Assembly: GCA_016179055.1 (NCBI GenBank)
Contig: JACOSC010000225.1
Span: forward strand, 1 to 60,975
Reading direction: 5' to 3'
From: Acidobacteriota bacterium
Lineage (GTDB): Bacteria > Acidobacteriota > UBA6911 > JACOSC01
Length of the DNA: 60,975 nt
Both the position numbers and the translations under genes were made by a program. Shown here piece after piece: positions 17,069-25,384 of the stretch. Under the pieces are notes generated by a model, which saw only the letters and a list, made by a program, of their open reading frames with translations, searched no databases and was not told the DNA's origin. Numbering within the stretch: position 1 is the stretch's first letter; each line of letters starts with the position of its first letter.

Positions 17069-17406
17069 CAACCCGTGATCAACAGCGAGCACAAAAGGCC
17101 TACACGCGGGTGGCGGCCCGCTTGAACCAAGCTGGGGAAGCGGAATACAAGCGTTTCAGCAGGAGTTTCCCGGCTCTCGTCCACACCTGTGGCCTGGCGC
17201 AGGCCATCGCTTATGGTCAGGTGAAGGCCCCAGTTCAATATATGAGTGACCTGGCCGATATTATTGGACTGCCCGATGCCGAGACATTGGCGCGGGCTGG
17301 GCGTGAGGCGCCCCTGCCGGATTATCAAAGATACAGCCGCGAGGCCCTTGCCTCGGCAACCTGGATCAAGCGATATGCGGATGCCGTCTTGAGAGGAGAG
17401 GACTAA
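17065..17406 (+). CDS. cmr5: Type III-B small subunit Cmr5
   Basis: 113-residue, mainly helical small subunit (Cas11) that lines the inner face of the Cmr backbone. It opens with DQQRAQKAYTRV, and FPALVHTCGLAQAIAYGQVK near the middle is typical of the family. AGGAGG lies before the ATG. The stop codon TAA shares its last base with the ATG of cmr6. Confidence 0.9.
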   Translation: MTTRDQQRAQKAYTRVAARLNQAGEAEYKRFSRSFPALVHTCGLAQAIAYGQVKAPVQYMSDLADIIGLPDAETLARAGREAPLPDYQRYSREALASATWIKRYADAVLRGED

Positions 17407-18512
17407 TGCCCGGACAAGCCTGTCGAAATAATATAAGGAGCGTTCCACGCGACGAGGGAACCAATGCCGGATTGCTGTTGGCGCGGTTTCTACATACTCC
17501 CCTGAAAGACCCCAAGGAGAATCACCCCGAAGATCGGCATAACCTTTATGGGTCTGCACTGAAGGCCTGTCGGGCGGCCGCTCCTGTCTACACACAGGCC
17601 TTCGATCGTTGGAAGGAGATCACCAAAACAGCCGCAGAGCGCTATATGTCCGTTCATGGCCGTTTGGTCATAGGCTTGGGCGGAGAGAATGTCCTGGAAA
17701 CAGGCATAACCCTCCATCATACCTACGGCATTCCAATCATTCCCGGCTCGGCCCTCAAAGGCTTAGCGGCCCACTACTGCGTGCAAGTGTGGGGGAAAAA
17801 GGAAGCTGAATTTGGGAGCCGCGGCAAGGATTACCTTGAACTTTTCGGCGCTGCGGACGACGCAGGTCATATTGTCTTCCACGATGGCTGGATCACTCCG
17901 GAATCGCTGAGCCGCCCTAATCAAGGGCTGACTCTCGATGTGATGACGCCTCACCATAGCAATTACTATAGGCCCGTTGCGAATGACGATTCCCAAGCCC
18001 CCACGGATTTTGACGATCCTAATCCCGTTACGTTTCTATCCGTTTCCGGAACGTTTCGCATCGCCGTTTCTTGTGATGCGGCGGACGCGCAGCAACGCGT
18101 AAAATGGGCCAACCTCGCTCTAACGCTTCTGACGCAAGCCCTCGAACATTGGGGCGTAGGGGGGAAAACGAGCGCAGGGTATGGGCGGATGGTTACGCTC
18201 CAGCCAACGGAGGGGTCGCCGGCTTCTGGTGGAGGCGGCGCTCCAGGTACCAAGCGATCCAGCCCCCAATTTAAAGTTGGCAACCAGGTGCGTGCCCGGC
18301 GTATCGAAGACCCGAAAGGAAAAGGTCGCGTGTGGTTCGAAGCTGAAGATGGTGTTGGCGGCGTGGTCGTTGGCGGCGTGCCGCCGCCGGTGGGGATCGA
18401 TGATACCACAACTCTGTGGATTGCGGCGATCAACAGTAATAATACTTACAACTTTCACGCCAAGCCCCCATCGCCAGGTCGAAGAACCCAAAGTAGAGAG
18501 CCGCGGCGGTAA
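17406..18512 (+). CDS. cmr6: Type III-B RAMP protein Cmr6 with a C-terminal extension
   Basis: 368 residues. The Cas7-like core (residues 1 to about 265) shows GITLHHTYGIPIIPGSALKGLAAHYC and WGVGGKTSAGYGRM. It caps the head of the Cmr backbone next to Cmr1. After residue 265 a Gly/Pro/Ser linker leads to about 90 extra residues with alternating hydrophobic strands (KVGNQVRARRIEDPKGKGRV...TLWIAAINSNNTYNF) that could fold as a small beta-barrel, perhaps RNA-binding. The tail is Arg-rich. The gene ends 9 bp before the first CRISPR repeat, so transcription should run into the array. Confidence 0.88.
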   Translation: MPGQACRNNIRSVPRDEGTNAGLLLARFLHTPLKDPKENHPEDRHNLYGSALKACRAAAPVYTQAFDRWKEITKTAAERYMSVHGRLVIGLGGENVLETGITLHHTYGIPIIPGSALKGLAAHYCVQVWGKKEAEFGSRGKDYLELFGAADDAGHIVFHDGWITPESLSRPNQGLTLDVMTPHHSNYYRPVANDDSQAPTDFDDPNPVTFLSVSGTFRIAVSCDAADAQQRVKWANLALTLLTQALEHWGVGGKTSAGYGRMVTLQPTEGSPASGGGGAPGTKRSSPQFKVGNQVRARRIEDPKGKGRVWFEAEDGVGGVVVGGVPPPVGIDDTTTLWIAAINSNNTYNFHAKPPSPGRRTQSREPRR

Positions 18513-18521
18513 TAGTACGAT

Positions 18522-19309
18522 TTCGGAGAGAAGGCCTCGTTGAAAGAGGATTGAAACCCTTTCAAGACCGCGGTGCCGCCGTTGTTGATATTAAAGTCGG
18601 AGAGAACGCCTCGTTGAAAGAGGATTGAAAGAATGTAGAGATAATCGATACCATGACTTCATAAGTAGAGTCGGAGAGAAGGCCTCGTTGAAAGAGGATT
18701 GAAACATTGTTCCTTGAGGGCGATTGTGGGCAACTAATATTGCGTCGTAGAGAATGCCTCGTTGAAAGAGGATTGAAACTCAGTTCTCCGTAAAGAACAC
18801 TTTGGAGCCTTGCGTCGGGTCGGAGATAATGCCTCGTTGAAAGAGGATTGAAACATTTGCTTCCCGGCATCGGCGACAACCAGCTTCAGTCGGAGAGAAG
18901 GCCTCGTTGAAAGAGGATTGAAACTCTCCTTTCATAGTAGTGAATAGGACCGGCATAGGCTTTGTCGGAGAGAATGCCTCGTTGAAAGAGGATTGAAGCA
19001 GTTGCAGTAGAATTCCAAGGTTTCGTCGTTGATAATTTAGGTCGGAGAGAATGCCTCGTCGAAAGAGGATTGAAACCTTCTTTCTGTACATTATTAGGAT
19101 TGTTAGGATCCGGTGGGTCGGAGAGAATGCCTCGTTGAAAGAGGATTGAAACACCTTTTCTTTTCATGAAGTTCTGCATAACGAATTGTGATGTTGAGTC
19201 GGAGAGAATGCCTCGCTGAAAGAGGATTGAAACATTTTTCTGAGCAAACACATACCTGGAAACAAGAATCCAGGTCGGAGAGAAGGCCTCGTTGAAAGAG
19301 GATTGAAAC
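18522..19309 (+). CRISPR. Type III-B CRISPR array, 11 repeats, 10 spacers
   Basis: Eleven 36-bp repeats start at 18522, 18596, 18670, 18744, 18819, 18889, 18964, 19041, 19117, 19198 and 19274. The repeat begins GTCGGAGAGAA and ends GAGGATTGAAAC. CCTC and GAGG form a hairpin around a GTTGAAA loop. Cutting after GAGG would leave the 8-nt tag ATTGAAAC typical of Cas6 products, which fixes the direction as plus. Spacers are 38, 38, 38, 39, 34, 39, 41, 40, 45 and 40 bp. Repeats are not uniform: base 12 is G, T or C; repeat 1 starts with T; repeat 2 ends with G; single changes occur in repeats 4, 5, 7, 8 and 10. No leader separates the array from cmr6. No cas1/cas2 is in the window. Confidence 0.97.
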
Positions 19310-19347
19310 ACCTCCGCTTCGCCTGGCTTCACGGTGCGGAAGCATCG

Positions 19348-19372
19348 AGAGACGACCCACCGGGTCGTCTCT
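19348..19372. repeat. Perfect 11-bp hairpin after the CRISPR array
   Basis: AGAGACGACCC (19348-19358) and GGGTCGTCTCT (19362-19372) pair perfectly around ACC. No T run follows, so it looks like a REP-type palindrome and not an intrinsic terminator. Confidence 0.6.
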
Positions 19373-19614
19373 ACGGCGGAAAGCGTTTTCTATATTTTCA
19401 CAGCCCTGCAAAAAGAAAAGACCTGCTACACCACCACTGTTAATAAGGTACTTTTCCGTATCGACAATGGGGACGCTTTACTTCATCCACAATGCGATTT
19501 ACAATGGTCTCCGGTAGATGATGTTCCTTTCCCCTCGATTCAACTTAATCTGTTTCCGATAGGAAACCATTGTGCAAGGTCCTTGGTTATTGGCAACGTA
19601 TCGCTTTTGGGGAT

Positions 19615-19800
19615 TGCACCCGGTCGCTACCGCAACCGGTACTGTTGCGCTGGAGTTAGTCATGCCCCTTATTGGGCGCCGCGACGATTGCAAACAGTAC
19701 CGCCTGCGGTAGCGGGCGGGTCGACCGAGACGAGTAGGCCGCGGCGCACCCGGTCGCTACCGCTCCCGGTTCTGTTTCGCCCGGGGTTACATTCAGAGGA
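19615..19800. repeat. GGTAGCGAC-type repeat, copy A (with a partial tandem copy)
   Basis: A dispersed element with AACAGTACCGCCTGCGGTAG at one end and its near-complement CTACCGCTCCCGGTTCTGTT at the other, preceded by GGAGTTAGTCATGCCCC. A partial copy of the right arm (19615-19648) stands in front of it. Other copies are at 29600-29772 (inverted) and 41033-41195. The rightward reading frame 19334-19855 is made mostly of this repeat. The 19373-19614 stretch is AT-richer and holds nothing I recognise. Confidence 0.7.
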
Positions 19801-19817
19801 ATCTTTTTCGAGAATTT

Positions 19818-22800
19818 ATGTCGGTATCTCCAATCAACACTCCGATTTTTTATGATCCGCAGGGAACGCGCCGAAAACGCGTATGGGGAGTCGGTCTACT
19901 CGTGGCGGCGGCCGTCACGGCTCTGGCGGCCATTATGATCGCCAGCTTGCTGATCAACCCTTGGCTGCCGCGCATCGATCTGCGCCCTATCAACGGTTTG
20001 CCGCAGGCCCGCGACACGCGTTGGCGGCCGCCGGCTCTCACGACCAATCCGCGCACGCAGAAAGCCCGTCGGGCGCAATCAGAATTGCAACGCGCCGCCA
20101 TGGCCGCCGGCGTGACGCGAAAGCCTAAACCGGCGCGCCCCCCTACAACCTCATCATCATCGACGGTAGCGCCGGCGACCACCCCACCGCCGACAAAACC
20201 GCTGACCATAGGTTTTTACGTCAATTGGGATGACTCGAGCTATCAGTCGCTCAAGCGTAACTTGGCCGATCTCGATTGGGTATCGCCGGAATGGCTCCGC
20301 TTGCAAAATGGCGACGATCCGCTGGCGCGCAACATTGATCAACGCGCGCTCGACTATATTCGGCGCACGCGTCCGCAAATGCCCATCGTCCCTCTCCTGC
20401 AAAACGCCAAAGAGGGCGTGTGGGACATGTCGCTCCTCATGCGCACGCTCGCCGATTCAGCGTCCCGCCAACGTCTGGTGGACAGGTTGGCGCGCTTTGT
20501 CGAGCTCAACGCGTTCCAGGGCATTTGCGTTGATTTTGAAGAAGTCCCCACGGCCGGGCAGGACAACCTGCTGCGCTTCATGCAACGGCTGCACGAGACT
20601 TTTCGCTCCCGCGGTTGGATCGTCGCTCAGGCCGTGCCGTTCGACGATTCCGACTGGAACTATCGTGCGTACGCTGCGGCGACGGATTATCTACTACTGA
20701 TGGCCTATGATGAGCATTGGTCCGCCGGTCGTTTGGGGAGTATTGCCGGACAGAGTTGGTTTGAAGAAACCCTCGCTCGCCGTATGCGCGAGCTGACGCC
20801 GGCCAAGACGATCGTCGGCATTGGCGCCTACGGTTACGACTGGTCGCCGGACGGCGAGGCTAAAGACTTGACGTTTCAGGAAGCCGTGCTCGCCGCGCGC
20901 GATTCGCAGGCCCGCATCACGTTTGATCCCCAATCCCGCAATCCTTATTTCCAGTATGTGGAAAATGCGACAGACAACGAAGAGCCCACGCACACGGTCT
21001 GGTTCTTGGACGGCGTCACCGCCTACAACCAGGTCCGGCTGGCTTTGGCCCATCAGCCGGCCGGCTTTGCTCTGTGGCGACTGGGCTCGGAAGATCCGTC
21101 CCTCTGGTCCGTGTTCGGCGCCTTGCGTATGTACGCGCCTCCCGATGGGCTTCGTACCATACGCTACGGATATGATGTCGATTTTGAGGGCGCCGGAGAG
21201 ATACTACAGGTAGCGGCGACGCCGCAAGCCGGCGCGCGCGTCATTCAGGTCGATCCCAAAACCAACTTAATCTTGAGCGAAGAGTACTCGGTGACGCCAT
21301 CCTCTTACGTGATTCGTCGCACGGGCCATCACCCGGGCTTGATCGCGCTGACCTTTGATGATGGTCCCGATTCCAAATGGACCCCGCGCATTCTTGATGT
21401 GCTCAAGCAACACCGTATCCCGGCGACGTTTTTCATCATCGGTAAAAACGGCCAGGCCAATCCCGGATTGGTGCAGCGCATCGTCGCCGAGGGACATGAT
21501 ATCGGCAACCATACGTTCACACATCCGAATCTTGGTGAAATTCCCGGCCGCATAACCGAGCTGGAGCTCAACGCCACGCAGCGGCTGATTGAGTCGCTCA
21601 CCGGGCGGTCGACGCGCCTGTTTCGACCTCCCTATTTCGGCGATGCCGAACCGACGACACCGGATGAAGTTGAGCCGGCCGTAAGGGCGGCGAAGCTCGG
21701 CTACATTACCATCGGCCTGCGCATTGACCCGGAGGATTGGGCTCGTCCCGGTTCTGAGATAATCGCCAAGCGGACGATCGCCGCGGCCGCCGGCACCGAT
21801 CCGGATCAACAGGGGCAAGTCGTGCTCCTCCACGATGGCGGCGGCGATCGCCGGCAAACATTGGAAGCCTTGCCTACCATAATTCGCGATTTGCAGGCGC
21901 GGGGCTGCCGATTCGTCACGATATCGAGCCTGGCCGGTCTGGCGCGCGATCAAGCCATGCCGCCCCTGCCGGCGGAGAGCGGCTTTTTTATGTTCGCCAA
22001 TCGGATTTCTTTCGGCGCGCTCTCATTGGCGGAATGGCTGGTCCACTGGATATTCCTGGTCGGCATTATCTTTGGTTTGGGACGATTGGTTATCGTGGGA
22101 TCATTAGCCTGGGCACAGTGGTTTCGGGCGAGGCGCCGCGCCGCCCGCCATGCCGGCGAATCTTATGCGCCCTTGGTATCCGTGATTGTGCCGGCTTACA
22201 ACGAAGAGCGGGTTATCGTTCGCACCGTAGAAAGCGTGCTGGCCTCCGACTACCCCTGCTTTGAAATCATTGTTGTTGATGATGGATCGATCGATCGCAC
22301 TACTGAAATTCTCACGCAGCGCTTTCATGAGGAAACACGCGTGCGCGTCTTTCGCAATGAAAACGCCGGCAAAGCCGCCGCTCTCAATTTTGGTTGGCAG
22401 CGGGCCCAAGGCGAAGTCCTTGTGGCCCTTGACGCGGATACGATTTTTGCGACGGAAACCATCAGGGTGCTGGCTCGCCGGTTTCATGATCCTCGCATCG
22501 GCGCCATTGCCGGCAACGCCAAAGTGGGCAACCGGATCAACCTGATTACCCGCTGGCAGGCGCTCGAGTACATAACCTCGCAGAATCTGGAGCGACGCGC
22601 TTTCGCCAGCTTGAATGGCATCACGGTAGTGCCGGGCGCCGTGGGCGCCTGGCGTCGCGGTTTGGTGGAGCGCGCCGGCGGCTTTGCCGCTGATACATTG
22701 GCCGAAGATCAGGATTTGACACTAAGAATACGAAGCATGGGTTACAAGGTAGGTTATGAAGAAGAGGCCATCGCCTGGACGGAAGCGCCAGACACGCTAC

Positions 22801-23285
22801 GTACGCTGGCTCGCCAGCGCTTTCGCTGGGCTTTCGGAACGCTTCAGTGTATGCGGAAGCACATAGCCCTGTTATTTCGTCCGCGCTATGGGGCGCTCGG
22901 CATGGTTTCGCTCCCTAATGTGTGGATATTCCAGATTCTCTTTCCTTTTATCTCGCCGTTAATGGACTTCATGTTGATCTGGGCCTCCATCTCTGACGGG
23001 CTGGGAAGATTGGCGCACCCGCGTGAGTACACAACGACGAATCTAAATAGCGTGCTGTTCTATTACGCGCTATTCCTAGCGGTTGATTGGCTGGCTGCGG
23101 CCTTGGCCTTTGCCATGGAGAAGCGCGAGCGCAAGAGCCTATTGTGGTGGCTGTTCTTGCAGCGCTTTTGCTATCGTCAGGTGATGTACTACGTGATGGT
23201 TAAATCGGTGTTGGCGGCGGTGCATGGCGCGCTCGTGGACTGGGGCAAGCTGGCTCGTAAAGCCACCGTCTCCGCGCAACCATGA
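19818..23285 (+). CDS. Triple fusion: GH18-like domain, polysaccharide deacetylase and GT2 glycosyltransferase
   Basis: 1155 residues. A TM helix (24-46) and a Pro/Thr linker (about 100-127) lead to a YaaH-like GH18 domain (about 128-425) with Asp239 and Glu241 in CVDFEEVP as the likely acid motif. A NodB deacetylase follows (about 495-715) with TFDDGPDSKW, HTFTHPN and RPPYFG. After a TM helix (about 735-765) comes a processive GT2 domain (about 783-1010) with VIVPAYNEE, DDGS, DAD, EDQDL and QRFRW, then C-terminal TM helices. This arrangement suggests that one membrane protein polymerises, deacetylates and trims a beta-linked amino-sugar polymer, functionally like PgaC plus PgaB. The polymer itself is not known. 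Similar fusions occur in several phyla. No export porin lies nearby. Confidence 0.9.
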   Translation: MSVSPINTPIFYDPQGTRRKRVWGVGLLVAAAVTALAAIMIASLLINPWLPRIDLRPINGLPQARDTRWRPPALTTNPRTQKARRAQSELQRAAMAAGVTRKPKPARPPTTSSSSTVAPATTPPPTKPLTIGFYVNWDDSSYQSLKRNLADLDWVSPEWLRLQNGDDPLARNIDQRALDYIRRTRPQMPIVPLLQNAKEGVWDMSLLMRTLADSASRQRLVDRLARFVELNAFQGICVDFEEVPTAGQDNLLRFMQRLHETFRSRGWIVAQAVPFDDSDWNYRAYAAATDYLLLMAYDEHWSAGRLGSIAGQSWFEETLARRMRELTPAKTIVGIGAYGYDWSPDGEAKDLTFQEAVLAARDSQARITFDPQSRNPYFQYVENATDNEEPTHTVWFLDGVTAYNQVRLALAHQPAGFALWRLGSEDPSLWSVFGALRMYAPPDGLRTIRYGYDVDFEGAGEILQVAATPQAGARVIQVDPKTNLILSEEYSVTPSSYVIRRTGHHPGLIALTFDDGPDSKWTPRILDVLKQHRIPATFFIIGKNGQANPGLVQRIVAEGHDIGNHTFTHPNLGEIPGRITELELNATQRLIESLTGRSTRLFRPPYFGDAEPTTPDEVEPAVRAAKLGYITIGLRIDPEDWARPGSEIIAKRTIAAAAGTDPDQQGQVVLLHDGGGDRRQTLEALPTIIRDLQARGCRFVTISSLAGLARDQAMPPLPAESGFFMFANRISFGALSLAEWLVHWIFLVGIIFGLGRLVIVGSLAWAQWFRARRRAARHAGESYAPLVSVIVPAYNEERVIVRTVESVLASDYPCFEIIVVDDGSIDRTTEILTQRFHEETRVRVFRNENAGKAAALNFGWQRAQGEVLVALDADTIFATETIRVLARRFHDPRIGAIAGNAKVGNRINLITRWQALEYITSQNLERRAFASLNGITVVPGAVGAWRRGLVERAGGFAADTLAEDQDLTLRIRSMGYKVGYEEEAIAWTEAPDTLRTLARQRFRWAFGTLQCMRKHIALLFRPRYGALGMVSLPNVWIFQILFPFISPLMDFMLIWASISDGLGRLAHPREYTTTNLNSVLFYYALFLAVDWLAAALAFAMEKRERKSLLWWLFLQRFCYRQVMYYVMVKSVLAAVHGALVDWGKLARKATVSAQP

Positions 23286-23317
23286 AACAGGGCATCACCC
23301 GCAGCGTTGGTTCCCGC

Positions 23318-23568
23318 AGCTCCGAAGGAGCGAGCTATAATAGCCAGGGGCAAGCGCAGCGCAGCCCCTGGAACACCCCGCCAGCGCGCAAGCCCTGAAA
23401 GGGCGCACTAATGGAGATCAAATCCTATGCCGCAGTCGTTGTCTTCCATACGTATTCATCGAGCAGAAAGGTATCCCGCCCTTTCAGGGCTTATAACTTC
23501 TATAGTCTTATAGACCAGGGGCGGCGCTCCGCTTGCCCCTGGCTATTATAGCTCGCTCTTTCAGAGCT
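23318..23568. repeat. Nested-palindrome element NP-3
   Basis: Cleanest copy of the core. The left arm starts with AGCTCCGAAGGAGC, then AATAGCCAGGGGC...GCCCCTGG and AAGCCCTGAAAGGGCG. The right arm is CGCCCTTTCAGGGCTT, CCAGGGGC...GCCCCTGGCTATT and GCTCTTTCAGAGCT. The two 28-bp central hairpins are inverted copies of each other with about two mismatches. No outer TTCGATCAT ends are visible. The remaining gap (23569-23768) shows only scattered repeat fragments. Confidence 0.75.
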
Positions 23569-23768
23569 GCGAGATCAAGCTTCTCGAGAATCTGTTCGAT
23601 CTTGCCCTCCATGGGGCCTGATTTCAGCAGGATGTAAGCCCTACCGGGTTACATAGATCCGGCAGTGCTTACGGCCATTACGGGTGCAGCGTTCGGAAGT
23701 CACACCCTCTCCACGCGCTGGTAGTGGCGAACAAACTTGATCGCCCAACCGATCTCATCGGCCGGAAT

Positions 23769-23993
23769 TTATTTGGAGAATTTTTTGAGGATTTCGGGAG
23801 ACAGGACCGCAGAGTTGGAGGCGGCTAAATTTTGCGCGCGTATGGCTTCGTACACTTCCCAGCGGTGCACGGCAATACTGCGAGGAGCCTTAATCCCCAG
23901 CTTAACGCTATCTTTGCCCACACTGAGTATGGTGATTTCGATATCGTTGCCGATCATCAAGCGCTCTTCTTTTTTCCGCGTAAAGACTAACAC
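23769..23993 (-). CDS. csrA: Carbon storage regulator CsrA
   Basis: 74-residue RNA-binding dimer that represses or stabilises target mRNAs by binding GGA in hairpin loops. In flagellar systems it represses flagellin translation and is antagonised by FliW. The frame is open further upstream, but the conserved N-terminus (V)LVFTRKKEER coincides with a GTG at 23993-23991, with GAGG eight bases upstream, so this start is chosen. MIGNDIEITIL and VKLGIKAPRSIAVHR are family-typical, including the key Arg. It follows fliW by 16 bp. Confidence 0.92.
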   Translation of the reverse strand: MLVFTRKKEERLMIGNDIEITILSVGKDSVKLGIKAPRSIAVHRWEVYEAIRAQNLAASNSAVLSPEILKKFSK

Positions 23994-24009
23994 CGGAATG
24001 CCTCGATTT

Positions 24010-24465
24010 TTAAGGCGCGGCGAGCGCCTCCTGCTCTTGCAATATGGGAAACTGCACCGGGTGATCGCTGCCGTGGAGGATAATCTGTTTTCCAATCATG
24101 TGACGAAAATTAAGCACCACCGGCGCGAGCAAGTTGATCGTCGTATGCTCAATCTGCGTCGGAATAGTCACGATGGAATAAATCAGAAGATCTTCCGGAG
24201 TTTCCGCATGAAGCGGCATGGCGTCCTCGGCCGATATGACGACATGATAATCTTTTTTTACCAGGTAGGGACTGATCAATGGGAAAGCAATAGGCGGATC
24301 GTCGATCGCTTGCAGATATTGAAAAGGCTGGAACTCTTCGCTATCCAGAAAAATGAATTGCTTGAGGTTAGGGAATCCCGGCAAACCCTCCGCAAAGCGG
24401 ATCACGTCATCGGCAAAATAGGTAAGCTCTCCGAAGGATAACGATTGAATCTGCATAAGCCTCAT
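24010..24465 (-). CDS. fliW: Flagellar assembly factor FliW
   Basis: 151 residues. Binds CsrA allosterically and also binds flagellin, so that flagellin synthesis matches secretion. The conserved start (FGELTYFADDVIRFAEGLPGFP) and the LLAPVVLNFRHMIGKQIIL segment are clear. The ATG overlaps the flgL stop codon (ATGA). An ATG three codons later is an alternative start. The fliW-csrA pairing downstream of flgL is a classical arrangement. Confidence 0.93.
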   Translation of the reverse strand: MRLMQIQSLSFGELTYFADDVIRFAEGLPGFPNLKQFIFLDSEEFQPFQYLQAIDDPPIAFPLISPYLVKKDYHVVISAEDAMPLHAETPEDLLIYSIVTIPTQIEHTTINLLAPVVLNFRHMIGKQIILHGSDHPVQFPILQEQEALAAP

Positions 24466-25382
24466 CCAATAAAGTCAAACAAAGTACGCCGAGGTATACG
24501 GGCGCCGACACCGAGAGTGGCACTTTCCACCGTTTGTTCCCTTACCAGATTGGCAATGGAATCGGCCATATTGGTGTCTTCGATCGCGGAAATGCTGGAG
24601 ACCAGATGTAGACGTTGATTGTCTAAGAGCTGTTTGGCCCGATCGACGACGCCCAAGTAACTTCCGATCTGCGCTCGCGTGGTGCGAAACTGCTCAAACG
24701 AACGGGCTATAGTGGCCATGGCCGTGGTGATTTGAACGGTCTGCGTAGGACCGGGTGGCGAAGGCGCCGGCGTCTTGAGCGCCGTAATCAAGTTGCCCAG
24801 CGCGGCAAAAAGGTCGTTGCCGGAGATAGTGAAAACTTGATTGCCGGGAATATTAGTAGGTGAAGAAAGCCCCGGCCCAATGTCCACGAGGTTCACGCCA
24901 CTATCTCCGTTATAGGTAACAACGCCGCCGCTGATCGCAAATGGCGGCGTTGAGCTTTGTTGGCCGCCAAAGATGTAACTGCCTTGGAAAGAGCTATTGG
25001 CCAAATTTAGTATTTGATCGCGTATCACGGTTATTTCATCCCCGGCGGCGCGGCGAGATTGTACACTCTGAGTATCGGTGGCCGCGGCGACGCCCCGCTG
25101 GACTACGACGTTCATCAAATTCACGGCGGAATCCAAGAGGGAATCGGTAAAGCTCAATAGCGCTTTGGCGGCTCCCGCATTGCGTCCGAACTGGTCGAGT
25201 TGGGCCAAGGCATCTTTGACTTGCAGGAGGTTGGAAATGTTGGTCGGATCATCGGAGGGAAAATTGATCCGCCGCGCCGAGCTTACCTCCCGGCTGGCCG
25301 TTTCGATGCGACGGCGAGTGGCGCTCAAGTCTTCCAGAAAGTCTCGATAGCTAATCGAAGACACAATCCGGTCAATACTCAT
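24462..25382 (-). CDS. flgL: Flagellar hook-filament junction protein FlgL (HAP3)
   Basis: 306 residues, the usual size. Flagellin-like N-terminal coiled coil (SSISYRDFLEDLSATRRRIETASREV, RINFPSDDP) and C-terminal helix (LDNQRLHLVSSISAIEDTNMADSIANL) flank a short variable middle. With FlgK it joins the hook to the filament. GGAAGG lies before the ATG, which is 2 bp from the flgK stop codon, so it is translated in the same operon. Confidence 0.92.
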   Translation of the reverse strand: MSIDRIVSSISYRDFLEDLSATRRRIETASREVSSARRINFPSDDPTNISNLLQVKDALAQLDQFGRNAGAAKALLSFTDSLLDSAVNLMNVVVQRGVAAATDTQSVQSRRAAGDEITVIRDQILNLANSSFQGSYIFGGQQSSTPPFAISGGVVTYNGDSGVNLVDIGPGLSSPTNIPGNQVFTISGNDLFAALGNLITALKTPAPSPPGPTQTVQITTAMATIARSFEQFRTTRAQIGSYLGVVDRAKQLLDNQRLHLVSSISAIEDTNMADSIANLVREQTVESATLGVGARIPRRTLFDFIG

Positions 25383-25384
25383 AA

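Noticed and set aside
19348-19372. Perfect hairpin after the array as a transcription terminator
   Set aside because: No T run follows; more like a REP palindrome.
18562-19411. Long minus-strand frames across the CRISPR array with repeated FNPLSTRHSLRP-like peptides
   Set aside because: They are translations of the 36-bp repeats; no start context or family.
19334-19855. A 173-codon plus-strand frame between the array and the triple-fusion gene
   Set aside because: Composed of a hairpin and the GGTAGCGAC-type repeat; its peptide recurs wherever that repeat occurs.
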